Below, piece after piece: positions 18,452-27,196 of a stretch of 64,000 nucleotides of DNA. Below the pieces are notes generated by a model. It was not told the origin of the DNA and made no database searches. It was given only the letters and a program-made list of their open reading frames with translations. Position 1 is the stretch's first letter; each line of letters opens with the position of its first letter. The position numbers and the translations under genes are program-made. Source of the DNA: Zoogloeaceae bacterium (GTDB lineage: Bacteria > Pseudomonadota > Gammaproteobacteria > Burkholderiales > Rhodocyclaceae); NCBI GenBank assembly GCA_024235635.1, contig JACKMA010000003.1, forward strand, positions 744,001 through 808,000, written 5' to 3'.

Positions 18452-20635
18452 CTAGGTACCCTCTCTGATTCTTTCCGTGCGCAGCCTGACGCGGACTTCG
18501 GCGCCGCCGGCGTCGCGATTGGTGATGCGAATGTCGCCACCGTGTTCATCTATGATCTTCTTGACGATCGCCAGCCCGAGGCCCGAGCCATGGGGACGCG
18601 TCGTGAAATACGGCTCGAGGGCGCGCGGCAGGACATCGGGGGGGAAACCGTTGCCATTGTCGCGCACCACCAGCGCGGCGCGGGTGCCGGACAGGCGCGT
18701 GATAATCTCGATCGACGGCGCTGCGATACCGGAACCGTCGCCGACCGCATCTTCGGCATTCTGCAGCAGGTTGTGGATGACCTGGCGCAGCTGGCCGGCA
18801 TCGCCGATCACCGCGGGCAGGTTGCTGCCGAGTTCGGCGCGGACGCGGACCGGCGATGCCTCGTAGAGCGCCGCGACCTCGCGGACGAGCTGGTTCAGGT
18901 CGAGCGGCGACAGCACCGGCGCTGGCAGCTTGGCGTAGTCGCGGAACGCGTTGACCAGGTTCTTCATCGCCTCGACCTGGCTGACGATGGTCCGGCACGA
19001 GCGCACGAGCATTGCGCGCAGGTCGTCGTCGAGGTGTTGTGCCAGTTTGTGTTCGAGTCTTTCGGCCGAGAGCTGGATCGGCGTCAGTGGATTCTTGATC
19101 TCGTGTGCCACGCGGCGGGCGACCTCGGCCCAGGCAGCCGTGCGTTGTGCAGAGATGAGGTGCGAGATGTCGTCGAAGACCACGACGAAGCCGCCGCCCG
19201 AACTTTCCGGCAATCGCGAGCCATGGATCAGCAGCGTCTGTGGCTGGCCAAGTTCGCTGGTCATTTCTATCTGGGTGTTCCAGTCGGTATCGTTTTCGGC
19301 AAAGCCCTTGATGACCGCGTCGCGGAACTCGGCGTGACGTGGCCAGTCGTCGAGCTCGACGGCTTCCATGCCGACCAATTCGTCGGCGAGGATGCTGGTG
19401 GCACCGGCATTGGCGGCACGCAAGGTACCGTTGGGGTCGAATGCGAGCACGCCGGCGGAAAGGTTTGCGAGCACGCTTTCGAGATAGGCGCGTGCGCCCT
19501 CGACCGCCATCCGGTTGCGCTCTGCGAGGCTCCTGGCCTCGTCGAGCTGGCGGGTCATCTGACTGAAGCTCTGTGTCAGGACGCCGAGTTCGTCGCGGGC
19601 GGGCAGCGCCCGGCGCGGCGAGAAATCGCCCTGGGCGACGGCCTGGGTGCCTTCGGCGAGCAGCCGCAATGGTGCGGAAAGGCGGCGGGCGAGGACGACG
19701 GCGACAGCCATCGCTGCGAACAGGGCGAGCAGCAGGGTCAGGGTCAGCGTCATCGTGAAGATCTGTTTGAGGCCCTCGCGGCCCAGCGAGAGCTGCTGGT
19801 AGTCCTGATAGGCTTCCTGAACGTTGTCGGCGTGGCGCGCGATGGTGTCGGGGACGGCCTGAACCGCCTGCAGATAGACGGGATCGGCGAGCAGCTGGCG
19901 AACCGGCAGGGCAACGACGACACGTAGCTCGAGGCGGCCATCGGCGAGGCTCTCGATCTGGCGAATGCTCTGGCTGTTGTGCAGGTTGCGCAGGTTTCGC
20001 AGCATCACAGGGTCGGGGCTCTCGAGCGGAATGACGCTCGCGGTCGGATCGATGTCGGCCGATGAAGTGGCGAGCAGCTGGCCAGAGGCTGTGAAAACCG
20101 ACGCGCGTTGGGCAGGGATCTCGTCGCGCAGGCGGTTGAGCCTGCCCAGATGTATGCCTTGCGCGTCGGCCAGGGCCAGTGCGGCGAAATTGGTCTTTTC
20201 CTCGAGCTGGTCGAGGAGATAGTCGAAGGCGCTTTGACCGAGGGCGAGGCCGCCCTCGAGTGCGGCGTCGACGCGGACGTTGAACCACGATTCGATGCTG
20301 CGCACCGCGAACTGCATCGACACCGCGTAGATCAATGCGCCCGGAAGGATCGCCATGGCAGCGAACATCAACAGCAGCCGCAGTTTCAGACGGGAGCCGA
20401 ACTGGGAGGCGCGGCGCTCGTGCCAGGTCTTGCGGAGCTGGTAGGCTACGGTGCCGCCGAGGAGGACGACCAGTGCGCCATTGGCGGCCAGCAGCAGCGG
20501 ATAGTTGCGCGCGAACAGCGACGTATTGGCACTGGCCGATGCGAGCAGAAACAGCAGGATGCCGGCAAGCGCAGCAATCGCGGCGAGCGAGATGGCCTTT
20601 ACGGCACGGCGGGAGCGGTGGCTAGGAAGGTCCAT
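18452..20635 (-). CDS. ntrY: NtrY-like membrane sensor histidine kinase
   Basis: The protein has 727 residues from ATG 20635 (TTG 20644 is an alternative). Membrane helices lie near residues 15-35 and 45-65, and more follow around residues 85-105 and 290-310, flanking an extracytoplasmic sensor. HAMP, PAS and kinase modules come next. The H-box is VAHEIKNPLTPIQLSAERL and the ATPase has NLLQNAEDAVG, DNGNGFPP and GSGLGLAIVKKI. NtrYX pairs respond to nitrogen or redox state in several proteobacteria; the cue here is unknown. It overlaps the end of the DUF4390 gene by 37 bases and is followed at once by ntrX. Confidence 0.93.
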   Translation of the reverse strand: MDLPSHRSRRAVKAISLAAIAALAGILLFLLASASANTSLFARNYPLLLAANGALVVLLGGTVAYQLRKTWHERRASQFGSRLKLRLLLMFAAMAILPGALIYAVSMQFAVRSIESWFNVRVDAALEGGLALGQSAFDYLLDQLEEKTNFAALALADAQGIHLGRLNRLRDEIPAQRASVFTASGQLLATSSADIDPTASVIPLESPDPVMLRNLRNLHNSQSIRQIESLADGRLELRVVVALPVRQLLADPVYLQAVQAVPDTIARHADNVQEAYQDYQQLSLGREGLKQIFTMTLTLTLLLALFAAMAVAVVLARRLSAPLRLLAEGTQAVAQGDFSPRRALPARDELGVLTQSFSQMTRQLDEARSLAERNRMAVEGARAYLESVLANLSAGVLAFDPNGTLRAANAGATSILADELVGMEAVELDDWPRHAEFRDAVIKGFAENDTDWNTQIEMTSELGQPQTLLIHGSRLPESSGGGFVVVFDDISHLISAQRTAAWAEVARRVAHEIKNPLTPIQLSAERLEHKLAQHLDDDLRAMLVRSCRTIVSQVEAMKNLVNAFRDYAKLPAPVLSPLDLNQLVREVAALYEASPVRVRAELGSNLPAVIGDAGQLRQVIHNLLQNAEDAVGDGSGIAAPSIEIITRLSGTRAALVVRDNGNGFPPDVLPRALEPYFTTRPHGSGLGLAIVKKIIDEHGGDIRITNRDAGGAEVRVRLRTERIREGT

Positions 20636-21195
20636 TGCAGCCAATCGGTTTCGAGGGTCCAGTCACTGCTGCCGAGGGCCGTGACCTGGAAGGGTTTGGG
20701 TAATTGCGAGGTATCGAGCTGGAAGCGCAGGGACACGTCGTAGGAGTTCCCTGCCTTGAGTCGGTCGCGGGGGATGATGTTCCAGCCGCGAACGCGGCGC
20801 ACCGGCTGCAGTGCTTCTTCGAGGGTGTCGAAGTTCTGATGAAGACTGCCAAGGGTCAGACGGTAGCTTCGGGTCAGCGGGTGGTACGAAAGGCGATAGG
20901 TTCGGATGCGCCGTCCGATCTCTTCGTCGAACCAGTACCAGCGGTCACGGCTGACCTCGACTTCGAACACGAAGTACAGGGCGACGCCACGCTGGACGGC
21001 ATCTTCGAGGCGGTCGTTGAGCGTGAAATGCACATCCGCTTCGAGCACGTAATCGTCGTCCTTGGCCTGCATGGCCGCATAGCCGAAGCGCGGATCCCGG
21101 GCCTGGGCGCTGGCAGGCGCGAACAACGTGCCGGCGACCAACAGGCTCAGCGCCAGAGCGGATGCGAGATCACGCACGCTTCGCAAGGAGGGCAT
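20599..21195 (-). CDS. Exported DUF4390-family protein
   Basis: The protein has 198 residues from ATG 21195 (ATG 21210 is an alternative that adds MTGSS). A signal peptide is seen (LASALALSLLVAGTLFAPASAQA, cut for length here at its core; residues about 8-27). The mature part carries a beta-rich domain with VLEADVHFTLNDRLEDAV, FEVEVSRDRWYWFDEEI and YRLSYHPLTRSYRLT, matching DUF4390. In xanthomonads and related bacteria this family is often found between rsmB and ntrY, as here. Function unknown; periplasmic location expected. The start overlaps the 3' end of rsmB by 26 bases and the stop overlaps ntrY, which indicates translational coupling. Confidence 0.85.
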   Translation of the reverse strand: MPSLRSVRDLASALALSLLVAGTLFAPASAQARDPRFGYAAMQAKDDDYVLEADVHFTLNDRLEDAVQRGVALYFVFEVEVSRDRWYWFDEEIGRRIRTYRLSYHPLTRSYRLTLGSLHQNFDTLEEALQPVRRVRGWNIIPRDRLKAGNSYDVSLRFQLDTSQLPKPFQVTALGSSDWTLETDWLQWTFLATAPAVP

Positions 21196-22507
21196 AGAAG
21201 AACCCGTCATGTTGGGCACAGGGCAGAAGTTGTCGGTGCGGCTGGCCGGCGATCGGCAGCCGCCGTGCATCGGCATGCCGCCGGCAGAATTCCTCAACCT
21301 GCAATACGTTTTCGAGATCGAAGACCGAGCATGTGACGTAGAGCATTTTGCCACCCGGCGCGAGGGTCTGCCAAAGGCGATCCATGATCTCGGCCTGCTG
21401 TTGGGCAAATGCGGGTATGTCGGTATTCCGGCGCAGCCATTTGATGTCGGGATGCCGGCGCACGACACCGCTGGCCGAGCACGGTACATCGGCGAGAACA
21501 CGATCGTAACGCTCGCCGTTCCACCAGTCCTCGAGATTGCGGCAATCGGCGACACGCAGATCGGCCTGCAGTCCGAGTCGATTGAGATTCTCGGCAACAC
21601 GCGCCATGCGTTCGGGGGAGAGCTCAAGTGCGGTCAGCGCAACGTCTGCGGTTTCGAGGATATGTGCGGTCTTGCCGCCAGGCGCGGCGCAGGCGTCGAG
21701 CACCCGCTGTCCGGGATGGAGATCGAGTAGCCCGGCGCTGTGCTGCGCGCCAGGATCCTGCACTGAGCACCAGCCCTGGCTAAAGCCCGGAATTTCGGTG
21801 ATCGGGCGCGGTGTTGCTAGCGCGATGGCGCTGCCGCCGAGTGCGGTGGCGTCGATGCCGGCTTCGGCGAGGGCGCGGAGCAGGGTCGACGAGTCGCAGC
21901 GGCGGCGATTGACGCGCAGGGCCATGGGCGGGCGGCAGTTTCCGGCATCGAGGACATCGATCCAATGCTGTGGAAGTTCCGTACGGACGCGCTCGATCCA
22001 CCAGTACGGGTGACGATAGCGCGCTTCGTCGTGCTGCGCTGCCTGCGTGTGCAGTTCGCTGCGTCGTCGGACGTAGTTCCGGAGGACCGCATTGACCAGC
22101 CCGCCGAATCGGGCCGTGTGCAGGGTGGTAGCCGCCTCGACGGCTTGATCGACGATGGTATGCGCGTTTTCCGGGCGTGTGTCGAGACGGTAGCGGGCGG
22201 CGAGCAACAGGGAGTAGATCGGCTCGGGCGGTGGGTTCCGCAACAGTGGGCGCAGCAGCGCCGGGCCTAGGGCATGATCCCGAAGACTGCCGTAGGCGGT
22301 GTCCTGGATGGCTGCACGCTGACGCAGCGCGGCGGGATCGTCGGAGGCAACGAGATTGGCGAGCGCTTGGGTCAGGTTCTGGCCGCTGCGAACGGCAGCG
22401 ATCAGTCGGGCGCTGTGTTGCAGGGCAGCGGCGAGGCCATCGGGCGGCAATCCCCGGCTGCCGGCATCGCGCCGTGTCTTGGCTTGTGGGTTTCGCTGTT
22501 TGATCAT
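21170..22507 (-). CDS. rsmB: 16S rRNA m5C967 methyltransferase
   Basis: The protein has 445 residues. An N-terminal NusB-like helical domain (about 25-165) is followed by a Rossmann methyltransferase with SAM motif LDACAAPGGKTAHIL. The two family cysteines are visible in VLADVPCSASGVVRRHPDIKW (trimmed: ADVPCSASG) and VTCSVF; the second is the nucleophile and the first assists product release. Substrate is C967 of 16S rRNA. It is the first gene of a rsmB-DUF4390-ntrY-ntrX unit. The start ATG 22507 lies 32 bases from the end of speE, so it may be read through from speDE. Confidence 0.95.
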   Translation of the reverse strand: MIKQRNPQAKTRRDAGSRGLPPDGLAAALQHSARLIAAVRSGQNLTQALANLVASDDPAALRQRAAIQDTAYGSLRDHALGPALLRPLLRNPPPEPIYSLLLAARYRLDTRPENAHTIVDQAVEAATTLHTARFGGLVNAVLRNYVRRRSELHTQAAQHDEARYRHPYWWIERVRTELPQHWIDVLDAGNCRPPMALRVNRRRCDSSTLLRALAEAGIDATALGGSAIALATPRPITEIPGFSQGWCSVQDPGAQHSAGLLDLHPGQRVLDACAAPGGKTAHILETADVALTALELSPERMARVAENLNRLGLQADLRVADCRNLEDWWNGERYDRVLADVPCSASGVVRRHPDIKWLRRNTDIPAFAQQQAEIMDRLWQTLAPGGKMLYVTCSVFDLENVLQVEEFCRRHADARRLPIAGQPHRQLLPCAQHDGFFYALLAKRA

Positions 22508-22539
22508 GGCAGCGGCGCCTGTGCGCAGCGGCTGCGGCT

Positions 22540-23409
22540 TCAGCGCGCGAGCAGGTCGCGGACGTAGTTGGGCAAGGCCTGGACGGCCTGATGCGTTGCA
22601 CCATTGTAATACTGCAGATGCTCGAGCCCGCGCGCCGAAATACGCCGATCCACTTCGACGGGATCAAGGCGAGCGGGCTCCACCCGATCGGATGCACAGG
22701 CCATTCCCCATAGGGTGCCGTATAGGGGAATGTGGACGAAGTACGGGCTGACATGTGTGAAGACCTGGCAAAGGTCCAGGAACTGTCGGCGCACACGCTG
22801 GGGTTGGTAGAACGGCGAGCCGACATGCAGGCTCAGTGCCCCACCGTGTGCCAGTAGCATTTTGCAATCGGCGAAGAAGGCCTGACTGTAGAGTTCGGCA
22901 GCAGGCCCCACAGGATCGGTGAGGTCCAGGACGATCAGGTCGAAGTGCTCATCGGCCGCTCTGGCCGTATTGCGGACGTAGTCGAGCCCATCGCATACGT
23001 GCAGCGCGAGGCGTGGATCGTCGAAGGCACCGCGATGGATGCTGGCAAGGTAGCGACGGGAGATGTCGATGACCTTGCCGTCGAGTTCGACGAGCACGAC
23101 GCGCGTCATCGTCGGGTGCTTGAGCAGTTCTTCTGCCGAGCCACCGTCGCCGCCGCCTATGATCAGGGCGCAGCGCGGGGCGGGGTGTGAGATGGCTGGA
23201 ACGTGAATCAGGTTTTCATGATAGAAGAATTCGTCACGCTCCGAAGTCATGAAAAATCCGTCCAGACGAAACAGCGTGCCAAGCAGCGGGCTGTCCCAGA
23301 CTTCATAGCTTTGGAAGGGGGTATCACCGGCCTCGAGCAGGGTTCCGCAGTCGAAGAAAAATCCGGCTGTGTCGGTGAGCGCCTCGTCGATGCGGTGCTG
23401 CGCGCTCAT
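22540..23409 (-). CDS. speE: Spermidine synthase (polyamine aminopropyltransferase)
   Basis: The protein has 289 residues. The binding motif IIGGGDGGSAEELLKH is typical of SpeE, with the acidic ELDGKVIDISRRY holding decarboxylated AdoMet and LDLTDPVGPA carrying the catalytic aspartate. The N-terminal beta-strand part (FQSYEVWDSPLLGTLFRLDG) matches the tetramer-forming domain. It transfers aminopropyl from decarboxylated SAM to putrescine. ATG 23409 overlaps the speD stop in an ATGA arrangement, so translation is coupled to the enzyme that makes its co-substrate. Confidence 0.95.
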   Translation of the reverse strand: MSAQHRIDEALTDTAGFFFDCGTLLEAGDTPFQSYEVWDSPLLGTLFRLDGFFMTSERDEFFYHENLIHVPAISHPAPRCALIIGGGDGGSAEELLKHPTMTRVVLVELDGKVIDISRRYLASIHRGAFDDPRLALHVCDGLDYVRNTARAADEHFDLIVLDLTDPVGPAAELYSQAFFADCKMLLAHGGALSLHVGSPFYQPQRVRRQFLDLCQVFTHVSPYFVHIPLYGTLWGMACASDRVEPARLDPVEVDRRISARGLEHLQYYNGATHQAVQALPNYVRDLLAR

Positions 23410-23792
23410 GCGGCCGCGAGGAGTTTACCGCGAACGACCTGGTGATCGATGGTTTCGATCGGCGCGAGGGTTTCGTGGAGCTTGTGAAATAGATGGCGTG
23501 CCAGTTCGCTGTTGTCGCGACTGAAGTTGCAGACGTAGATGTCGAGCGTGACGCTGCCGCTTTCGGGCCAAGTATGAATGGCGAGATGGGATTCCGCGAG
23601 GACGACGGTGCCGGTGACGCCGGCCTTCTGGCCGTCATCGTGTGTGAACTGATAGAAATAACTGCCCAGGGGGGTCAGGCCTGCGGTGGCACATTCGCTG
23701 ACGCACAGGGCTTCAAGCGTTTCACGATCGATCAGTAGCTGCTCGCTACACTGACAGCGGTACATGTCCGCAATCAGGTGAAGCCCGTTCAT
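23406..23792 (-). CDS. speD: S-adenosylmethionine decarboxylase proenzyme
   Basis: The protein has 128 residues from ATG 23792, which sits 8 bases after AGGAG; two closer upstream starts are possible. The signature LAESHLAIHTWPE includes the serine (about residue 68) that self-cleaves to form the pyruvoyl cofactor, followed by the catalytic His. This is the short class of bacterial SpeD, about 130 residues. It supplies decarboxylated AdoMet for SpeE, encoded immediately downstream with a 4-base overlap. It is the first gene of the leftward unit that begins after the gene-poor stretch at 23.8-25.0 kb. Confidence 0.95.
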   Translation of the reverse strand: MNGLHLIADMYRCQCSEQLLIDRETLEALCVSECATAGLTPLGSYFYQFTHDDGQKAGVTGTVVLAESHLAIHTWPESGSVTLDIYVCNFSRDNSELARHLFHKLHETLAPIETIDHQVVRGKLLAAA

Positions 23793-24999
23793 GCGCATCA
23801 CTCCTAAAGCGTCGACGAAAAAACGTTCATTGTATCAGCTACTTTCAGGAGGACGGCAGGGTTTTAGGCAAGGGCCATCGGCTTGGTTTGGTTGGTGTCG
23901 CCCATGTCGGTTTCACGTGAAACATGCGTGCAACGGTGCTGGCCGGGGGGTACTTGCCAACAATCAAAATAGGGCACCGAAACTGCCGCCAGGTATTGAC
24001 GGCTTTGGAGGGGCCAAAGCTGGCTTCGCCCAGGTCGGGAATTGCAACAGAAGCCGAATCGGGCAGCTTCTGAGCTTTCGGCCCACGTCTCATCGGTGCC
24101 GGTGTGCGGATGATTTCAGCGGTGGATGATTTCCCCGGGGTTCAACTGCACTGTTGCCTACCCCTGAAACCAGGCAATGTGTCTCGGGGGCACGCGATGT
24201 CGGACTGAGGAGCGAATGCTGCGTCCGCATGGGCAAGGTCGAAGCTTGTGAAGGCAATCTGCCGGAGCATGGCGTCAGAGTTTCAGCACGGCAACGAGCC
24301 TTCACCCGGCGAGTTGGCCGAAAGCGTGTGGTATTGCAGACGGGGACCGATCAGGTCGGGTTGCGGATTCATCGATGCGGTACTTGGCCTCACCTTCGGG
24401 CGCAGGGGCGTTCATCGTTGTGCGTGCGGGCGGGCATCGCTCGTCATAGGATGTGTGTACGCAATGGCGAAAATCGTTGATCGCCCGGTGCTTGGTCACA
24501 ATCCCTGCGATGGCAATTGGGGGTATTTTCAAGGGTCCGCTTCGCGATGCGGGGGTGCGTTGTGCCCCACGGCAATCAGGGTGTAATCCCCGAGCTGTGC
24601 GACTACGTCTGTAGCTTTTGCGTCGTCGGTGGCCAGTGGCGGGAGTCATGCAGTGCAAGGGAAATCGCTGCCTACGAGCTGATATTCAAAATGACCTTGG
24701 GCAATAGGATCAGATCGGCGTTGGAATTGAGCGTGGGACCGTCAAGATCTGCACGTGCAAGAGGTGTGTCAGGGGCTAAACAAGGATATGGTGCTCGCAA
24801 GACGTTGCCATTGGCGGAGGATGGCTTGGGAGGTCGGTCGTAATTGACCTTGTTTGCAGTGTCTGGCGTGAGCCTGGGCTTGGTCCAAGGTTCGAGGCAT
24901 GTCACATTTTGTGCCCCGTTCTCTCGCGACGAAGTTCGTGCGGCGCGACGCCGCATGATTGGCACCAGCTGCTGAGGATGGGCGGAGGGTTTCCGAGCG
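23793..24999. other. Gene-poor, less GC-rich stretch holding a parS-like site
   Basis: These 1.2 kb have no frame on either strand that reads like a protein; the open frames of about 110 codons are rich in Arg/Ser/Pro, start without ribosome sites and overlap each other. G+C is visibly lower than in flanking genes. Besides the parS-like site at 23909-23924 there is a perfect 7-bp hairpin (GCTTTGG / CCAAAGC, 24002-24008 with 24014-24020). I find no exact DnaA box. It may be a decayed gene region, an untranslated RNA or chromosome-organising DNA; I cannot tell which. Confidence 0.5.
23909..23924. other. parS-like centromere site 1
   Basis: The sequence GGTTTCACGTGAAACA matches the conserved bacterial parS 16-mer TGTTTCACGTGAAACA at 15 of 16 positions, and its central 14 bases (23910-23923) are a perfect palindrome. 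parS sites are bound by ParB and cluster near replication origins. It lies in the gene-poor stretch upstream of speD, about 6 kb from dnaA. No parA or parB gene is in this window. Confidence 0.85.
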
Positions 25000-25791
25000 C
25001 TAATGTTGCAGCAGATCCCAGCATAGCTTGGCAATCAGCGCACAAACCACGAGCAGGAACACACGGCGAATGAAATGGCTGCCGTGCTTGAGGGCCAAAT
25101 GACTGCCCGCCATTGCGCCGGTGAGATTGGCCACGGCCATTGTGAGCGCGGCTTCCCAGATGATGGCGCCGTTGATAGCAAAGAATGCAAGCGCTGCGAG
25201 GTTGGTCGCAACATTCGTGAGTTTGGCTGTGACGGACGCGCGCAGGAAGTCCATGCCGAGAAATCGGATGAAGGCAAAGATCAGGAAACTTCCTGTGCCC
25301 GGGCCAAAGAATCCGTCATAGAAACCGAGTGTCGCACCGATGGCGTACGCTGACAGTCTCGGTCGAATCCCTGTCGGTCTAAGGTTGCTGGAATGGAGCC
25401 CGAATTCCTTGCGGCGAAAAGTGTAGATGGCGACCGCAATCAACATTACCAGGACCAGTGGCCGAAGAATGTCGGGAGGAAACAAGGTCACAGAGCGTGC
25501 GCCAAGCCAGGAGAAGAGGAGCGCAGCCAGTATGGAAGGAAGCGCGATGGACCATTCGATTGTGATTCGGCGCGCGTACTGAATCGCGGCGCTGCTTGTT
25601 CCGACGATGCTGGCGAGCTTGTTGGTCCCGAAGAGTGGCGCCGGTGGATGTTCTGGAAACGCAGTGAAGAGCAGTGGAATCTGGAGCAATCCGCCACCGC
25701 CGACGACGGCATCGATCAGGCCGGCGAGGAACGCACCGAATGCAAGCGCGAGTAGAATCGGGTCTGCGATATCGGCGAGCTGTTCGATCAT
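25000..25791 (-). CDS. TSUP-family (TauE/SafE) membrane permease
   Basis: The protein has 263 residues and about eight membrane helices. The family start is visible: FGAFLAGLIDAVVGGGGLLQIPLL (core GGGGLLQIP), the first TauE repeat, and FYDGFFGPGTGSF opens the second repeat in the middle. Such proteins export or import small sulfur-containing or organic acids; the substrate here is unknown. ATG 25791 lies just downstream of a parS-like site; the frame is open to 25986 but that leader runs antiparallel through mnmE and is not conserved. It is co-directional with mnmE, 37 bases after its stop. Confidence 0.88.
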   Translation of the reverse strand: MIEQLADIADPILLALAFGAFLAGLIDAVVGGGGLLQIPLLFTAFPEHPPAPLFGTNKLASIVGTSSAAIQYARRITIEWSIALPSILAALLFSWLGARSVTLFPPDILRPLVLVMLIAVAIYTFRRKEFGLHSSNLRPTGIRPRLSAYAIGATLGFYDGFFGPGTGSFLIFAFIRFLGMDFLRASVTAKLTNVATNLAALAFFAINGAIIWEAALTMAVANLTGAMAGSHLALKHGSHFIRRVFLLVVCALIAKLCWDLLQH

Positions 25792-25797
25792 CAGGGA

Positions 25798-25813
25798 CGT
25801 TCCACGTGAAACA
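25798..25813. other. parS-like centromere site 2
   Basis: CGTTCCACGTGAAACA matches the parS consensus at 14 of 16 positions and keeps the central CACGTG and the right arm intact. It lies in the 37-base gap between the mnmE stop and the TSUP start, about 1.9 kb from site 1. The pairing of two near-consensus sites close to dnaA makes chance unlikely, though this one is weaker than site 1. Confidence 0.65.
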
Positions 25814-25828
25814 TCGACTTGTCTGACG

Positions 25829-27196
25829 CTATTTGCCGATACAGAATCGCGAGAATATTTCGCCGAGCAAGTCGTCCGCAGTGAATTCACCCGTGATACG
25901 AGCCAGCGCGTCGTGAGCCAAACGAAGTTCCTCTGCGAGCAAGTCAAGCGCCCCCTCTTGCTCGCTCGCCAGCGCGACGTGCTCACGTGCTTCGCGTAGC
26001 GCGATCAAGTGTCGATCGCGGGCCAGGATCACATCTTCGTCGTGGGCATGCCAGCCAACGATCCGCAAGAGCTCGGCTTCCAGCAGGGACAATCCTTCCC
26101 CTGTTCGTGCGCTGAGATCGACCCCTATGCGGCCAGCCGATTCGTATCGTCGCGGCAGATCGCCAGTCAGGTCGATTTTGTTTCGTACCGTGATCCGAAC
26201 GGCAGTGTCGGGAAGGCGGGCGTCGATATCGCTGGTCTCGCGTTGGTGTACGCCGACCGCGGCTGTGCCGGGCGCGGCATCAACCAGTCTAAGGATCACG
26301 TCGGCTCGGGCTACCTCTTGCCAGGTTCGCTGGATGCCGATCCGTTCGATTGCATCATCGGTGTCGCGCAGCCCCGCCGTGTCGATGATGTGCAGCGGAA
26401 TGCCTTGAAGATGAATCGTCTCGCGCAAGGCATCCCGCGTCGTTCCAGCGTGTTCCGTGACGATTGCTCGGTCTTCACCGGAAAGTTGGTTGAGCAGGCT
26501 GGATTTTCCGACATTGGGTGGCCCGATCAGCACGACCGAAAGTCCACGCCTGAGCAGGCTTCCCTGCTGGGCGCGATCCAGCATCGAGTCGATCAGCCCG
26601 CGGAGCACATCGATACGCACGAACGCCTGGGCGGCTTCGAGGAAGTCCAACTCCTCCTCCGGAAAATCAAGGGTCGCCTCTACCAGCATGCGCAGCTCGA
26701 CGAGACTCTCCCGAATCTTCGTCAGCTCCGACGAAAACCGCCCAGACAGGGAGCGCAGCGCTGAGCGCGCCGCGGCCTGCGACGAGGCTTCGATCAAGTC
26801 GGCGACGGCTTCTGCCTGCGCGAGATCAAGCCGCTCATTCAGAAACGCCCGCCGGGTGAACTCGCCAGGTTCGGCGAGCCTCGCTCCCAGTTCGAGACAG
26901 CGGGCAAGCAGCATCTCCATCACGATGGGGCCGCCGTGGCCCTGAAGCTCGATGACATCCTCGCCCGTAAAGGAGTGGGGTGCCGGGAAGTACAGGAGCA
27001 ACCCTTCGTCGATCACCGTGTCGTCGCTTCCGCGAAAGCGAGCGAAATGTGCGTGCCGTGGCTTGGGTTTGATGCCGGCAATCGCTTCGGCAAGAACAAA
27101 AAGGGATGGTCCGGAAACCCGGACCACCCCGATTCCGCCACGGCCCGGGGCCGTGGCAACCGCTGCTATCGGCTCAAGCCTTCTTGGCTTTGCCAC
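25829..27196 (-). CDS. mnmE: tRNA uridine-5-carboxymethylaminomethyl modification GTPase
   Basis: The protein has 455 residues. The folate-binding N-terminal domain opens IAAVATAPGRGGIGVVRVSG. The G domain sits in the middle: G1 GPPNVGKSS, switch region GTTRDALRE, G3 DTAGLRD and the NKxD-like NKID. The invariant C-terminus FCIGK supplies the catalytic-core cysteine. With MnmG it modifies wobble uridines of tRNA; mnmG is not adjacent here, unlike in many relatives. The only in-frame start that keeps the N-terminus is GTG 27196, which overlaps the end of yidC by 23 bases, pointing to coupling. Confidence 0.96.
   Translation of the reverse strand: MAKPRRLEPIAAVATAPGRGGIGVVRVSGPSLFVLAEAIAGIKPKPRHAHFARFRGSDDTVIDEGLLLYFPAPHSFTGEDVIELQGHGGPIVMEMLLARCLELGARLAEPGEFTRRAFLNERLDLAQAEAVADLIEASSQAAARSALRSLSGRFSSELTKIRESLVELRMLVEATLDFPEEELDFLEAAQAFVRIDVLRGLIDSMLDRAQQGSLLRRGLSVVLIGPPNVGKSSLLNQLSGEDRAIVTEHAGTTRDALRETIHLQGIPLHIIDTAGLRDTDDAIERIGIQRTWQEVARADVILRLVDAAPGTAAVGVHQRETSDIDARLPDTAVRITVRNKIDLTGDLPRRYESAGRIGVDLSARTGEGLSLLEAELLRIVGWHAHDEDVILARDRHLIALREAREHVALASEQEGALDLLAEELRLAHDALARITGEFTADDLLGEIFSRFCIGK
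27098..27125 (-). terminator. Terminator-like hairpin inside the 5' part of mnmE
   Basis: On the minus strand GGTCCGG pairs perfectly with CCGGACC (27125-27119 and 27114-27108) across a four-base loop, and after five bases a run of five T follows (27102-27098). It lies about 50 bases downstream of the yidC stop but within codons 24-33 of mnmE. The spacing before the T-run is long for a strong intrinsic terminator, so it could be a weak attenuator reducing mnmE relative to yidC, or simply a result of the GxVRVSGP codons. Confidence 0.3.

Noticed and set aside
24302..24658. Frame of about 118 codons in the gene-poor stretch
   Set aside because: No recognisable pattern and similar frames overlap on the other strand.
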